From Paracoccaceae bacterium (GTDB taxonomy: Bacteria; Pseudomonadota; Alphaproteobacteria; Rhodobacterales; Rhodobacteraceae): DNA of 64,000 nt. The stretch is taken from NCBI GenBank assembly GCA_026710155.1, contig JAPORQ010000022.1:62001-126000 (forward strand), in the 5' to 3' direction. This document shows, piece after piece, positions 27,442 through 36,578 of this stretch (position 1 is its first letter; each line of letters begins with the position of its first letter). A program made the translations under genes and the position numbers. The notes beneath the pieces are model-generated. The model was given only the letters and a program-made list of their open reading frames with translations. It did not search any database and was not told the DNA's origin.

Positions 27442-28001
27442 TTAGGTATGATATATTAAAAACAATAGCTCCAATCCTTAAGGAAAGGCTTGTCGTTTGC
27501 AACATTGGTTCACCTTCCCAGGAACTTTACCAGTTACTCGACCAACCTTCCAATTTCTACATGTTCGGAACGATGGGGTTGTGCTCATCCATTGGTTTGG
27601 GCGTGGCACTGGTTCAGGATCAACCGGTCATTGCAATTGACGGGGATGGTTCGGTACTGACCAATTTGGCCACTCTGTCCACAATAGCCAACAATCCCGC
27701 CGATAATTTTATTCTGCTGATTGTTGATAACGGAAGTTATGGTTCAACTGGAGATCAACCCACCTATGCCGGTATGGCAACATCCCTGACCGAGGTGGCC
27801 AGGGCGTGTGGTTGTCGCAATGTGGTTGAATGTTCGGCCGAGGAGACAGCCGCTGAGCTTGAGAAGGCTTTGTCATCAGGAAAAATGACGATCATCATCA
27901 GCAAGTGTCAGCCTGGAAATGTCAACGTTTCGGTTATTGATGATGATCCAGTAAACATAGCCAGCAGGTTTTCAAATAGCATCAAGGAACTCAACAGTTA
28001 A
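27438..28001 (+). CDS. comE: Sulfopyruvate decarboxylase subunit beta
   Basis: A 187-residue PP-type half. The GDG-x-N thiamine-diphosphate motif is in VIAIDGDGSVLTNLATLST with the closing Asn in LLIVDNGSYGSTGDQP. MFGTMGLCSSIGLGVALVQD precedes it. The ATG at 27438 overlaps the comD stop as ATGA; the frame extends 15 bases further upstream, but that extension has no support. ComDE turn sulfopyruvate into sulfoacetaldehyde, which Xsc normally converts to acetyl phosphate and sulfite. No xsc, suyAB or sulfonate transporter is visible in the window. Confidence 0.88.
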   Translation: MIRYDILKTIAPILKERLVVCNIGSPSQELYQLLDQPSNFYMFGTMGLCSSIGLGVALVQDQPVIAIDGDGSVLTNLATLSTIANNPADNFILLIVDNGSYGSTGDQPTYAGMATSLTEVARACGCRNVVECSAEETAAELEKALSSGKMTIIISKCQPGNVNVSVIDDDPVNIASRFSNSIKELNS

Positions 28002-28272
28002 ACAAGCAATTCATGGATTATATACTTGTTACTCCATATCCTATTTAGGTTTCGCCTTACAATTATGTTGGTTGCCGACTCTTGTGTTAAACCTTGACAA
28101 TTTCAAACAGGCCGCAATGACATCCTTATCAGGTTTGTTTATGAGATTGTTTTTTAGTTTGCAATTTTCAAAAATCTCCTCTCCGAATCATTAGATTCCT
28201 TGAATTTTTCTTAATGAAACTTTATTTTAAGCTATATGATTTGGACAATATTCTAATTGATATGACCGTATT

Positions 28273-28767
28273 ATGGCTGATAATAGTAAAATTAGGAATG
28301 CAACTCAGAAGCCGTCTGTACCAGTTTCGGTTCTTTCTGTAGCCAAGCGAATGGGTGAAGAATCGGAGTGGAAACTTACCAATCTCGCGCTACAAAAGTT
28401 ATCCTATATAGCACACATGATATGTTTAGGACGGCATGATATACCATTAGTTCACGGGGAATTTCAGGCATGGGATTTGGGTCCTGTCCATCCGCAATTA
28501 TATCGTGTAGCAAACCAATTTGGTTCACGATATGTTCAACAAAATGTATTTCAGAATGTTCCAAATATAAATGACAATATAACTTTGGAATTAATCGACA
28601 ATGTGGTTAATACCTTATCAGACAGTACTCCTCGGTTGGTCACAATAACACATTGGGAAAAAGGAGCCTGGGCAAAACACTACACTCCTAATGTTAAAGG
28701 GATTAGCATACCCAATGAAGATATACATAAAGAATACAAGGATCGGCTGAGTGAGCAAAAGCAATGA
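28273..28767 (+). CDS. Panacea-domain (DUF4065) protein, probable antitoxin of a PanAT-type pair, copy 2
   Basis: A 164-residue Panacea protein. LALQKLSYIAHMICLG and FQAWDLGPVHPQLYRVANQF correspond to the core motifs of the copy at 3.1 kb, but the two are clearly divergent, so this is not a recent duplication. HWEKGAWAKHYTPN resembles the C-terminal 'W..G.PWA' motif. The next gene, a small membrane protein, begins inside its end (17-base overlap). The antitoxin role is inferred from the domain and this arrangement. Confidence 0.85.
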   Translation: MADNSKIRNATQKPSVPVSVLSVAKRMGEESEWKLTNLALQKLSYIAHMICLGRHDIPLVHGEFQAWDLGPVHPQLYRVANQFGSRYVQQNVFQNVPNINDNITLELIDNVVNTLSDSTPRLVTITHWEKGAWAKHYTPNVKGISIPNEDIHKEYKDRLSEQKQ

Positions 28768-29122
28768 CCAAAACGATCTTACACTATTACGTGAATTAAA
28801 TCCAACTGATCAAGACAAATTACATACAAAGCAGTTAGAAGAACTTGCGGCTCAAAAGGCAGTAGACGAACATGATCGTGATAGAATAACAAAGAACATA
28901 ATATCATGGTGTATGCGCGGACTTATAATCCTGGTATTTTTAGTAATAGGGTTAGCTATTATTGCACTTGGTTGGCATACTTTGTTACCTGAAAAATGGC
29001 ATTGGTTGACCACCAAGCAATTTACAGATGTTAAGAATTTTATGTTAAGCGGTACCATTGTCAGTATTGGTATCATGTTCTTGCAACGATATACTGGTTT
29101 GCATCCGAAATTCGGGTTATAA
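28751..29122 (+). CDS. Small membrane protein, putative toxin partner of the second Panacea protein
   Basis: A 123-residue protein starting with GTG at 28751 within the Panacea gene. A charged, probably helical N-terminal 50 residues (KQLEELAAQKAVDEHDRDRI) is followed by two hydrophobic segments, one from about residue 55 (GLIILVFLVIGLAIIALGW) and one near residue 95 (FMLSGTIVSIGIMFLQRY). The architecture parallels the partner at 3.7-4.0 kb, but the sequences are not obviously alike. A toxin that acts on the membrane is inference only. Confidence 0.65.
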   Translation: MSKSNDQNDLTLLRELNPTDQDKLHTKQLEELAAQKAVDEHDRDRITKNIISWCMRGLIILVFLVIGLAIIALGWHTLLPEKWHWLTTKQFTDVKNFMLSGTIVSIGIMFLQRYTGLHPKFGL

Positions 29123-29197
29123 TTTTATTAATTCTAGGAATCAATCGCCTAAACAGCTGCTAGAATAAACAAGTTTATAACGCCAATTACTTCATTA

Positions 29198-31222
29198 TTA
29201 ATCTGAACTTCCGCCCCATTTTTCCCGATTGAATCCTTCCATCTTCCCCAGCCATGCAGCATTTGGCAGGGTCAAGCCAATTTCTGTCCTGCAAAAATGT
29301 TGCCATGCAATTGTTTTTCCTGTTGCATCATATTGTTATGCAAACATATCAATCACCACCATCAATGTTGCCATGTAAAAAGGAAACAGCCCATGGGATT
29401 GAGCATCGACATCATACCAAACCGGACATCGCCACCGGCCATCCTCCTCAGACGATCATGGCGGGAAGGAAAGCGGATCCGGCGCGAAACCATCGCCAAC
29501 CTCTCCAAAATGCCGCCGCACCTCGTCAGTGCCCTCAGGACCCTGCTCAAGGGTGGTGTTGTCCACAACCACCTCGGTGACCTCGTCACCATCCGAAGGG
29601 CACTGCCCCACGGACATGCCCTGGCAACCCTGGGAATGGCCCGCAGGCTCGGTCTCGACAGGATCCTCCACCGCCGGAAATCCCGGCCAGGGGATTTGGC
29701 CCTCGCCGCCATTGTCGCCCGCATCCTCCATCCCGCATCCAAACTCGCAACCGCCCGGACACTGTCCGCGGACACGGCCACCTCAAGCCTCGGGAACATG
29801 CTTGGCCTCGGCAGGGTCACCGGCCATGACATGCTGGACATGCTCGATTGGCTGCGCTCCCGCCAGCACTGGATCGAACAGAGCCTGGCCAACCGCCATC
29901 TCAATGGCGGCACCCTCATCCTCCACGATGTCTCCCCGGGTTATGTCGAGGGACGCAAGTGCCCCCTTGCGGCCTTTGGCCACAACCGGGATGGCAGGAA
30001 GGGCAGGATGCAGGTCACCTACGGCCTGCTCTGTGCCCCGGATGGCTGTCCGGTTGCCATCGAGGTGTTCAAGGGCAACACCGGGGATCCCCCGACCCTG
30101 GCCCGGCAGCTCGACAAGGTCCGGCAGCGTTTCGGCATCCGCGGCATTGCCGTGGTTGGTGACCGGGGCATGATCACCTCGGCCCGGATCAGGAAGGATC
30201 TTGAACCCCGTTCCCTGGGCTGGATCTCGGCCCTGACGACCGACGGCATCCGTGCCCTTCTGAAACCTCTGGAAAAGGGGGAGAAGGGAGAGGTCCTGGA
30301 TCCCCCGACCCTTGTCCCCGACACCGTTGCCGAACTTGTCCACCCTTCCTTTCCGGGGGAACGCCTTCTGGTCTGCCTCAATCCGCGGCTTCGTGCCGAA
30401 AGGGCACGCAGGCGCGAGGATTTGTTGCGGGCCACCGGGGAAACACTGGCGGAGATTGCCCGGAAGGTCCACCGTCCCGGTTCGCAACTGCGGGGAAAGG
30501 TTGCCATTGCCAAAAGGATCGGGCGGGAAGCCAACCGGCGCAAGGTTGAAAAGCATTTTGACATCACCATTGGCGATGACCACCTTTCCTGGTCGCGCAA
30601 GGAGGAACAGATTGCCCGGGAGGCACGGCTTGACGGCATCCACGTGGTCCGGACCAGCCTTCCATCGGGGGACATGTCCGGGGAGGATGCGGTCGAGGCC
30701 TGCAAGTTGACGCGTCTCGAGATACGGCCGATCCATGTCCGCACCGAGGACCATGTCCGTGGGCATTTCTTCCTGGTCATGCTGGCCTGGCATGTCGAGT
30801 GGCACATGCGTCGCCGCCTGGCCCCCCTGCTGTTCGAGGATGACCATCCCGAAGGGGCCAGGGCCAAACGGGATTCACCGGTGTCACCGGCCGCGGTTTC
30901 CGACGAGGCCCTGGCGAAGTCACGGAAGAAGGTGACACCGGACGGTTTGCCGGTCCATTCAATGACGACATTGCTGGCTGACCTGGCGACCCTTACCCTC
31001 AATGAGATGGTGGTGCCCTCCCACCAGGATCATGCCTTTGTCACAACCCCGGAACCAACGGCATTGCAGGCCAGGGCCCTTGAGCTGCTCGACATCGGGA
31101 TTGACAGGAGTGTTGCCATGTAATGGGACAGGTTGAAACCGGGCAGGGCAGGGACAACAACCCCTTGCAATGGGGACCATGGAGAAGTTGTATGCCATTA
31201 TGGTTCCGAAAGTTCAGATTAA
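29198..31222 (+). mobile_element. IS1634-family insertion sequence, apparently complete
   Basis: The ends are imperfect inverted repeats. The left end at 29198 reads TTAATCTGAACTTCCG, and the right end at 31222 read in reverse is TTAATCTGAACTTTCG. The element is about 2.0 kb and contains one long transposase gene. It is visibly richer in G and C than its surroundings, so it probably arrived from another background. I saw no convincing target duplication at the outer edges. A diverged right-end remnant of the same kind lies at 10.6-11.1 kb. Confidence 0.8.
29393..31123 (+). CDS. IS1634-family transposase
   Basis: A 576-residue DDE transposase when started at the ATG 29393 (MGLSIDIIPN), the position expected for the family. 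A frame extending upstream to 29297 looks non-coding. The family landmarks are GKRIRRETIANLSKMP, LILHDVSPGYVEGRKCPLAA, GRMQVTYGLLCAPDGCPVAI with EVFKGNTGDPPTLA, and VVGDRGMITSARI. The C-terminus has RIRPIH-like and HVEWHMRRRLAPLL segments. The frame is uninterrupted, so the element may be active. The long antisense frames inside it are compositional artefacts of its high GC content. Confidence 0.92.
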   Translation: MGLSIDIIPNRTSPPAILLRRSWREGKRIRRETIANLSKMPPHLVSALRTLLKGGVVHNHLGDLVTIRRALPHGHALATLGMARRLGLDRILHRRKSRPGDLALAAIVARILHPASKLATARTLSADTATSSLGNMLGLGRVTGHDMLDMLDWLRSRQHWIEQSLANRHLNGGTLILHDVSPGYVEGRKCPLAAFGHNRDGRKGRMQVTYGLLCAPDGCPVAIEVFKGNTGDPPTLARQLDKVRQRFGIRGIAVVGDRGMITSARIRKDLEPRSLGWISALTTDGIRALLKPLEKGEKGEVLDPPTLVPDTVAELVHPSFPGERLLVCLNPRLRAERARRREDLLRATGETLAEIARKVHRPGSQLRGKVAIAKRIGREANRRKVEKHFDITIGDDHLSWSRKEEQIAREARLDGIHVVRTSLPSGDMSGEDAVEACKLTRLEIRPIHVRTEDHVRGHFFLVMLAWHVEWHMRRRLAPLLFEDDHPEGARAKRDSPVSPAAVSDEALAKSRKKVTPDGLPVHSMTTLLADLATLTLNEMVVPSHQDHAFVTTPEPTALQARALELLDIGIDRSVAM

Positions 31223-31731
31223 TGGGCTTTTTGCCTCCCAGGGTTCCTTTTTTTCAGGGTATCATGAAGTTTGTTCACCTTGCCTATAAAGTATTTGATC
31301 ATTTCCTTGGAGGATTACTCACATGGTCATGATACCTAGTATCTCAAAATTATTGAAATGATGGGGAACGATTTCCGGCAGAGGTTGTTACTTGAACTCA
31401 ATAACTGAAGGCAAACTGATCCTGATGCTTTGTTTCTGTTATCATCGGATATCTGAGTTAAGGCGTGTCAATACACCATAACCATCATTTCAAAAGTGTT
31501 GAGATACCAGTGTGGTGAATCTGAAATTTGTTTAATAATATTTACCATTATTTGCACCATAAAATTGGGCTTTATGGTTTTTTCCGGAATTAGCGTTGGG
31601 GGAATTATTGACCGAATTACAGTAACAGTACACTAGATATCCAACCTTGATAGAAGAATTATCCTTGTGTAAATCAGATCGTTACTGGATGATGAAAATT
31701 GACTTACCCAACTGTAACAAATTATCCCCAA
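31223..31731. other. Intergenic stretch between the IS1634 element and proW
   Basis: About 500 AT-rich bases with no supported ORF. Short inverted words occur, but no clear terminator hairpin with a T-run, and no RNA gene, was recognised. Confidence 0.4.
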
Positions 31732-33327
31732 TCAGGTTTCCCTGCGGAATGCTCCTTGAACTATTCTGTCAATAACCATGGCACACAGCAAGATGGCAAA
31801 TCCACCAAGTAATCCAGGTCCTTTGGCTGCATATTGCAGGGCAAGAAGTATTTCCTGTCCGAGACCACCACCGCCAATCAGTGATATAATGACCACCATT
31901 GAAAGGCACATGAGGATGGTCTGGTTTACCCCAGTCATTATTGAAGGCAAGGCAAGGGGAATTTCGACATCTCGCAACAATTGCCTCTTGGATGCACCAA
32001 AGGCTTCGGCAGCCTCAATAATCGTACTCGGTACGCCCCTCATGCCCAAAGCAGTCAATCTGATGACTGGGGGCATGCCAAAGATGATGGTTGCCAGAAT
32101 GCCAGGCGGGTTTCCAGTTCCAAAAAATGCTATGATGGGTATCAAATACACAAAGGCAGGTAGGGTCTGCATCAAGTCCAGGACCGGTTCAGCGATCTTG
32201 TAGGCCCGTTGGGATTTTCCAAACCAAATGCCTAGGGGTATCCCAAAGATGACACATAAAAAAACCGCTGCACCAACAAGGGCTACCGTTTCCATGGAAA
32301 CCTCCCAATAACCCAAAAGGGCCACATACGCCAAGGCTGCACCGGTAAAGATGGAAACCCTGGGTCCAGCAGCCCTCCATGCAACGACACACACAACCAC
32401 CATTACAACCGGCCAAGGAGTGACAATCAGGGCCAGGGTCATGGCTTCAAGGATGGACCTCACCCCAGCAGTCAGCCCATCAAATACCCCTTGCCCCGCC
32501 ACGGCAGTAGCATCAATTCGGTCTTCAAGCCAAGTGGCAGTCTTTGTATAGAAAGTATCATTTTCTCCTTCCAGAAAATAGGCGCTGATTTCCTTTTCCG
32601 GGAATTCATTAAGCAGTTCAAAAGGACTTTCCACGGTGAACTTGTAAATGGTCAAGGGGGCTATAAGGACAACCAGAGCCAAAGACAATACCAGGTTTCT
32701 GGGCTTGACCCCGGACTCGGTACCTTCAGGATCTATTCGCCATCTGGAATACTGTCTTTCATATATCCTATCCGCATAAAAACCCTGCACAAGCTTGACC
32801 AGAAGGAAAAAGAACAATCCCGTCAACAGGACGAAGATTTTGCCATCATTCAGGGCCTGAGCTTCAGCCATGCTCCGCTCGGCTGCGAGATTCATGTTTT
32901 CAACCAGTTTTTCAAAGCGACTTGCATCTTCCCCTGCTGCAAGAGCTTCTTCAGCTTGCTTCTGGAAACTTTCAGCCCTGGCAAGCTGAGCTTCCGCACG
33001 TTCTTCAAATCTAGCCCCAGGGCTTCCCCAGATTCCCCGGCCCATTTGTACCCAGACAATCATTTCCAGAATCAGGAATCCCCAGAAAAAGCCCCAGACT
33101 CCTCGGAATCCCCCCCATATGGGCCCTAATATTGCAGCTGCCCGATTAAAGGTATTCGGCAAGGATGTCGTTGCGGCGTGGACTTTGTGAAAGGCTTCCT
33201 GGTAATAACCGGAATTGCTTTCGACAAACTCTGTAATGGAATTGTCAAGCTGCTCTCGATCGATCTCTATATCAGAAGCAGCCTTTACACTTACTTCAAT
33301 ATTTTGTTCTTCAGCCGTAGGGGTCAT
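31732..33327 (-). CDS. proW: ProW-type osmolyte ABC transporter permease with long N-terminal extension
   Basis: A 531-residue protein, about twice the length of a typical ProW permease. The C-terminal half is the standard BPD_transp_1 permease, with the EAA loop EAAEAFGASKRQLLRDVEIP and LMQTLPAFVYLIPIIAFFGT. The N-terminal half has extra membrane helices (around residues 75-95, 160-180 and 210-230). A charged, Ala/Glu-rich, probably coiled segment (ERAEAQLARAESFQKQAEEA) lies between the first two. It overlaps the ATPase gene by 4 bases. Glycine betaine, proline betaine, choline or DMSP-like compounds are the likely cargo. Confidence 0.88.
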   Translation of the reverse strand: MTPTAEEQNIEVSVKAASDIEIDREQLDNSITEFVESNSGYYQEAFHKVHAATTSLPNTFNRAAAILGPIWGGFRGVWGFFWGFLILEMIVWVQMGRGIWGSPGARFEERAEAQLARAESFQKQAEEALAAGEDASRFEKLVENMNLAAERSMAEAQALNDGKIFVLLTGLFFFLLVKLVQGFYADRIYERQYSRWRIDPEGTESGVKPRNLVLSLALVVLIAPLTIYKFTVESPFELLNEFPEKEISAYFLEGENDTFYTKTATWLEDRIDATAVAGQGVFDGLTAGVRSILEAMTLALIVTPWPVVMVVVCVVAWRAAGPRVSIFTGAALAYVALLGYWEVSMETVALVGAAVFLCVIFGIPLGIWFGKSQRAYKIAEPVLDLMQTLPAFVYLIPIIAFFGTGNPPGILATIIFGMPPVIRLTALGMRGVPSTIIEAAEAFGASKRQLLRDVEIPLALPSIMTGVNQTILMCLSMVVIISLIGGGGLGQEILLALQYAAKGPGLLGGFAILLCAMVIDRIVQGAFRRET

Positions 33328-34358
33328 TCTTTTCCTCCTTGAATTCCCCGAAGTAAGCGAGGTTTGGTTATCAAGCCCACCTTGACACCGCCATCCGTAA
33401 TAATGACAGGTAAGTCGGTATTCACGGCGAGATCAATAATTTGGTCAAGGTCAGCCTTATGATCAGCCACAGGAGCGCCTTCCAGATTTCCCTGATAACT
33501 TTCGATGGGTTCCATGATGGAATGGGCCTTGACAAGTTTCAGTTTTGAAATTCCCTGTACAAATTCCCGGACATATTCATCAGCCGGGTTCATCACGATT
33601 TCTTCAGCCGTACCAATCTGAACAATTTCCCCATCTTTCATGATGGCAATCCTGTGTCCAATCCGGATTGCTTCATCCAAATCATGGGTAATGAACAGGG
33701 TGGTCTTTTGAAGTTGGGCGACCAAGGCCTTGAATTGGTCCTGCAATTGTAGCCTGATGAGTGGGTCCAGGGCAGAAAATGGTTCATCCATCAACAGAAT
33801 CGCTGGGTCCGAAGCCAAGGCTCGGGCAATACCCACACGCTGTTGCATACCTCCGGAAAGTTCTCGAGGCAAACGGTCCTCATAACCAACCAGATCAACC
33901 AATGCAAGAGCGTGATCCGATATGGCCCATCTTTTGGATTTGGGTATGTTCCGGATCTCCAGAGGATAGGCGACATTATCCCTGACGGATCTATGTGGCA
34001 GCAATGCCATGTGCTGGAAAACCATGCCCATTTGCATGGCTCTCACTTCCCTGAGCTCTGTATTGGACAGGGAACCAATATCCCTGCCCAACACTTCAAT
34101 TTTTCCAGATGTAGGTTCAATGAGCCGATTTACGTGGCGAACCAGTGTGGATTTGCCGGAACCGGAAAGACCCATGATACAAAAGATTTCCCCTTTTGAT
34201 ACTTCAAAAGAGGCTTTTTGAACTCCAACAACGCAACTAAATTCCGCAAGGACTTCCGGTTTGGAAATTCCTCTCTCCTTGATTGCCTCCATGGCAGCCA
34301 TGGATTGTTCACCAAAGATTTTCCAGACATTGTCCAGTTTGATCACGCGTTCGTTCAT
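33324..34358 (-). CDS. proV: ProV-type osmolyte ABC transporter ATP-binding protein
   Basis: A 344-residue ATPase. Walker A is GLSGSGKST, the signature is ELSGGMQQRVGIARALA and Walker B is ILLMDEPFSALDP, with the H-loop at LFITHDLDEA. The N-terminal MNERVIKLDNVWKIFGEQ and the long C-terminus with a reduced CBS-like segment (DLPVIITDGGVKVGLITKPR) match the ProV/OpuAA subgroup, where this part senses ionic strength. It lies between proX and proW on the same strand, with a 4-base overlap to proW. Confidence 0.93.
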   Translation of the reverse strand: MNERVIKLDNVWKIFGEQSMAAMEAIKERGISKPEVLAEFSCVVGVQKASFEVSKGEIFCIMGLSGSGKSTLVRHVNRLIEPTSGKIEVLGRDIGSLSNTELREVRAMQMGMVFQHMALLPHRSVRDNVAYPLEIRNIPKSKRWAISDHALALVDLVGYEDRLPRELSGGMQQRVGIARALASDPAILLMDEPFSALDPLIRLQLQDQFKALVAQLQKTTLFITHDLDEAIRIGHRIAIMKDGEIVQIGTAEEIVMNPADEYVREFVQGISKLKLVKAHSIMEPIESYQGNLEGAPVADHKADLDQIIDLAVNTDLPVIITDGGVKVGLITKPRLLRGIQGGKE

Positions 34359-34401
34359 AACCTACCCTAAAATTGACTTGTTTATAGTCGATAATCCTGA
34401 C

Positions 34402-35358
34402 TTAGTTCGTTAACCATTCAAGGACTCTGTCCTGGTTGTCAGCAACCCATTGGCTTGCAAAGTCGGACATTTCAACCTCATCAATTACCACGACCTTGAT
34501 CATTTGGGCAACTGTATCACTATCGAGGTTCATGTTGGCAAATAGGGAAGCAACATCCGGATAATCAGTTTCCAATGATACTGGATAATAAAGATGAAGA
34601 GAAGCATCCTCCCAAGCTACCGGGGCACTTGATTTTTCAAGCCAGGCCGGATCGTCAGTGGGCTGGATGATATTCCACTGTGCCTCATCATAAGGGGGTT
34701 CTTCCAGAACCTGCAAATCATGGATCGCAAACAGATAATGTGGACCATAACAGAATCCTACCCAAGGCTGGCCTTGTTCAATTGCAGCTTGAAAATTGGC
34801 ATAGGCCAAAGTTTCATCCATTTCAACCAGATCAAGGGTTTGGTCATAGCCATAGGATTTGGCCTTGATTCTTTCGATGTTGGTTGAAGCCCAGCCCGGT
34901 GCACCAATCCAGATTTCACCACGGCCGTCACCATTGGTATCAAAGAGGTCGGCATTTGATGGATCGGTCAGATCCTCAATATGGGTTATGCCATATTCAT
35001 CAGCAACCGATTGATGTACGCACATTGCCTGGAATCCCTTAACACCGTTCTCATTTCGGGTAACCGTACCTTTTTCATTAACAAATGTGTTATGGAGATT
35101 GTTTTGGTTGGGAATCCAAACTTCAGGATGTGCATGCATGGCACCCTTATCCATTGCTTCAAATACAATCGGGTTTGTTCCAGTTTGAATTTCAACCTCA
35201 AGGCCAATATTGTCTTCAATGATTACTTTGAGGATTTCTCCGGTAATCTGGACTGAGGGCCAGTTAGGTGTACCGATAACAATATCAGCAGCCTTCGATG
35301 CGCCGGCAACCCCTAATCCCATGGAAATTGCGACTGACGCAACTAAAATTTTTCTCAT
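34402..35358 (-). CDS. proX: ProX-type osmolyte-binding periplasmic protein
   Basis: A 318-residue OpuAC-type binding protein with a signal peptide (MRKILVASVAISMGLGVAGA, cleavage before ADIVIGTPNW). WIGAPGWASTNIERIKAKSY and PWVGFCYGPHYLFA are typical of the clade. The ATG at 35358 is chosen because GGAGGAAACA precedes it directly; a start at 35370 adds four residues without support. It delivers a compatible solute to ProWV. It is the first gene of the operon, 43 bases ahead of proV. Confidence 0.9.
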   Translation of the reverse strand: MRKILVASVAISMGLGVAGASKAADIVIGTPNWPSVQITGEILKVIIEDNIGLEVEIQTGTNPIVFEAMDKGAMHAHPEVWIPNQNNLHNTFVNEKGTVTRNENGVKGFQAMCVHQSVADEYGITHIEDLTDPSNADLFDTNGDGRGEIWIGAPGWASTNIERIKAKSYGYDQTLDLVEMDETLAYANFQAAIEQGQPWVGFCYGPHYLFAIHDLQVLEEPPYDEAQWNIIQPTDDPAWLEKSSAPVAWEDASLHLYYPVSLETDYPDVASLFANMNLDSDTVAQMIKVVVIDEVEMSDFASQWVADNQDRVLEWLTN

Positions 35359-35549
35359 TGTTTCCTCCAAAAAAATGTTGAAATTAGTATAACCTCCGTA
35401 TTAATCGACGAAGAGATTAAAGTATGCAACAAAAAAAATGCTTGTCAAGCAATTAGTGAAAGCAGAAAATAAAGTAAATCTTTGGTCATATTGACAATTT
35501 ACTTTGAAAATTTATCAGTGGGCATACGATTACAAAAGTTGGAGGAGTT

Positions 35550-36578
35550 TTGAAAACTTCAAAAAAGAATATCCCGATTGATAGAATTGATTTCGACAGA
35601 GAAAATCCAAGGATTAAGGGATCCCTAGAAAAATATGGTAACAATCTTGACGACCAACGTATACGCTTTGCATTAAAAAGTGCCACAGAAGGGTCTCGAA
35701 GTTTTTCTTCTTACAATTCTCTGAAGGATTCCATAAGATCGGCTCAAGGAATATCTGTGCCAATCATTGTTTGCCCGAAAGATGATAGATTTGTTTGTAT
35801 TGATGGGAATACGCGATTAACAATATTTTATGAGCTCCTTGATGAAGAGGCTCCTGGTGACTGGACCACCATTAATTGCCTTGTTCTTGAGGGTCCTGAG
35901 CAGCGTGATATAGAAACGATTAGGGTAACTGCACATTTGGTTGGTGCACGCGAATGGCCAGCCTACGAAAAGGCCCGATACCTTCACCATCTGAGAAATG
36001 TTATATTCTTGGACTATAACGAGCTTATTGCAATATGTGGTGGAAACAGGAAAATGATCGATCAACAAATCGACGCATTCCATGATATGAACAAGTATTA
36101 TCGCGATAAGAGTAGCGATGATGCTTTCCAAATTGATAGATTCAGCGGCTTTGTAGAGTTGCAGAAGCAAAACATTAAAGATGCAATTTTTCAGGCTGAC
36201 CTTGATTTGTGCGACTTTGGGGACTGGATCAGAAACGGTCAGATATACAAACTCGCTGATGTTAGAAAACTACCATCGGTTCTTGCTGATGAAGAAGCGA
36301 AAAACATATTTATCAAGGGAGGTGTTCGATCAATAGAAGACGCCATCTCCATTGTTGAAGAAAATCAAAAGAAAGATACAAAATCTCCAGCAGAAAAAAC
36401 TACAGTCGCAAAAGCAAGTATGTCTTTGCTAGCCCATGCCTTGCTTGAAAAGGTAAAGACAATGCCCAGAGAGGACTTTATAGCTTTGAGAGACAAGAAT
36501 TACGAGTCGGCAGATCAGGATATCGAACTTTTGTATGACTTGACTGAAAATCTTCTTGACCTGCTACAGGATGTCTGA
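35550..36578 (+). CDS. ParB/sulfiredoxin-fold protein 1 of the six-gene cluster
   Basis: A 342-residue protein with a ParB/Srx nuclease-like N-terminal domain: IPIDRIDF then E-N-P-R at residues 18-21, SVPIIVCP near 70-76, and the box IDGNTRL at 84-90. A segment like the ParB helix-turn-helix follows (REWPAYEKARYLHHL, then NELIAICGGNRKMIDQQIDAF at about 157-177). The C-terminal third is mostly helical and unassigned. The start is TTG at 35550 with GGAGG four bases before it. This fold binds or hydrolyses nucleoside triphosphates in partition proteins and in DNA-modification systems such as Dpd. It is the first gene of the cluster, and its stop overlaps the next start by 8 bases. Confidence 0.85.
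   Translation: MKTSKKNIPIDRIDFDRENPRIKGSLEKYGNNLDDQRIRFALKSATEGSRSFSSYNSLKDSIRSAQGISVPIIVCPKDDRFVCIDGNTRLTIFYELLDEEAPGDWTTINCLVLEGPEQRDIETIRVTAHLVGAREWPAYEKARYLHHLRNVIFLDYNELIAICGGNRKMIDQQIDAFHDMNKYYRDKSSDDAFQIDRFSGFVELQKQNIKDAIFQADLDLCDFGDWIRNGQIYKLADVRKLPSVLADEEAKNIFIKGGVRSIEDAISIVEENQKKDTKSPAEKTTVAKASMSLLAHALLEKVKTMPREDFIALRDKNYESADQDIELLYDLTENLLDLLQDV

Noticed and set aside
29783-30847. Long antisense frame (354 codons) inside the IS1634 transposase
   Set aside because: It mirrors a well-conserved transposase in a GC-rich sequence where stop codons are rare, and it has no family motif.
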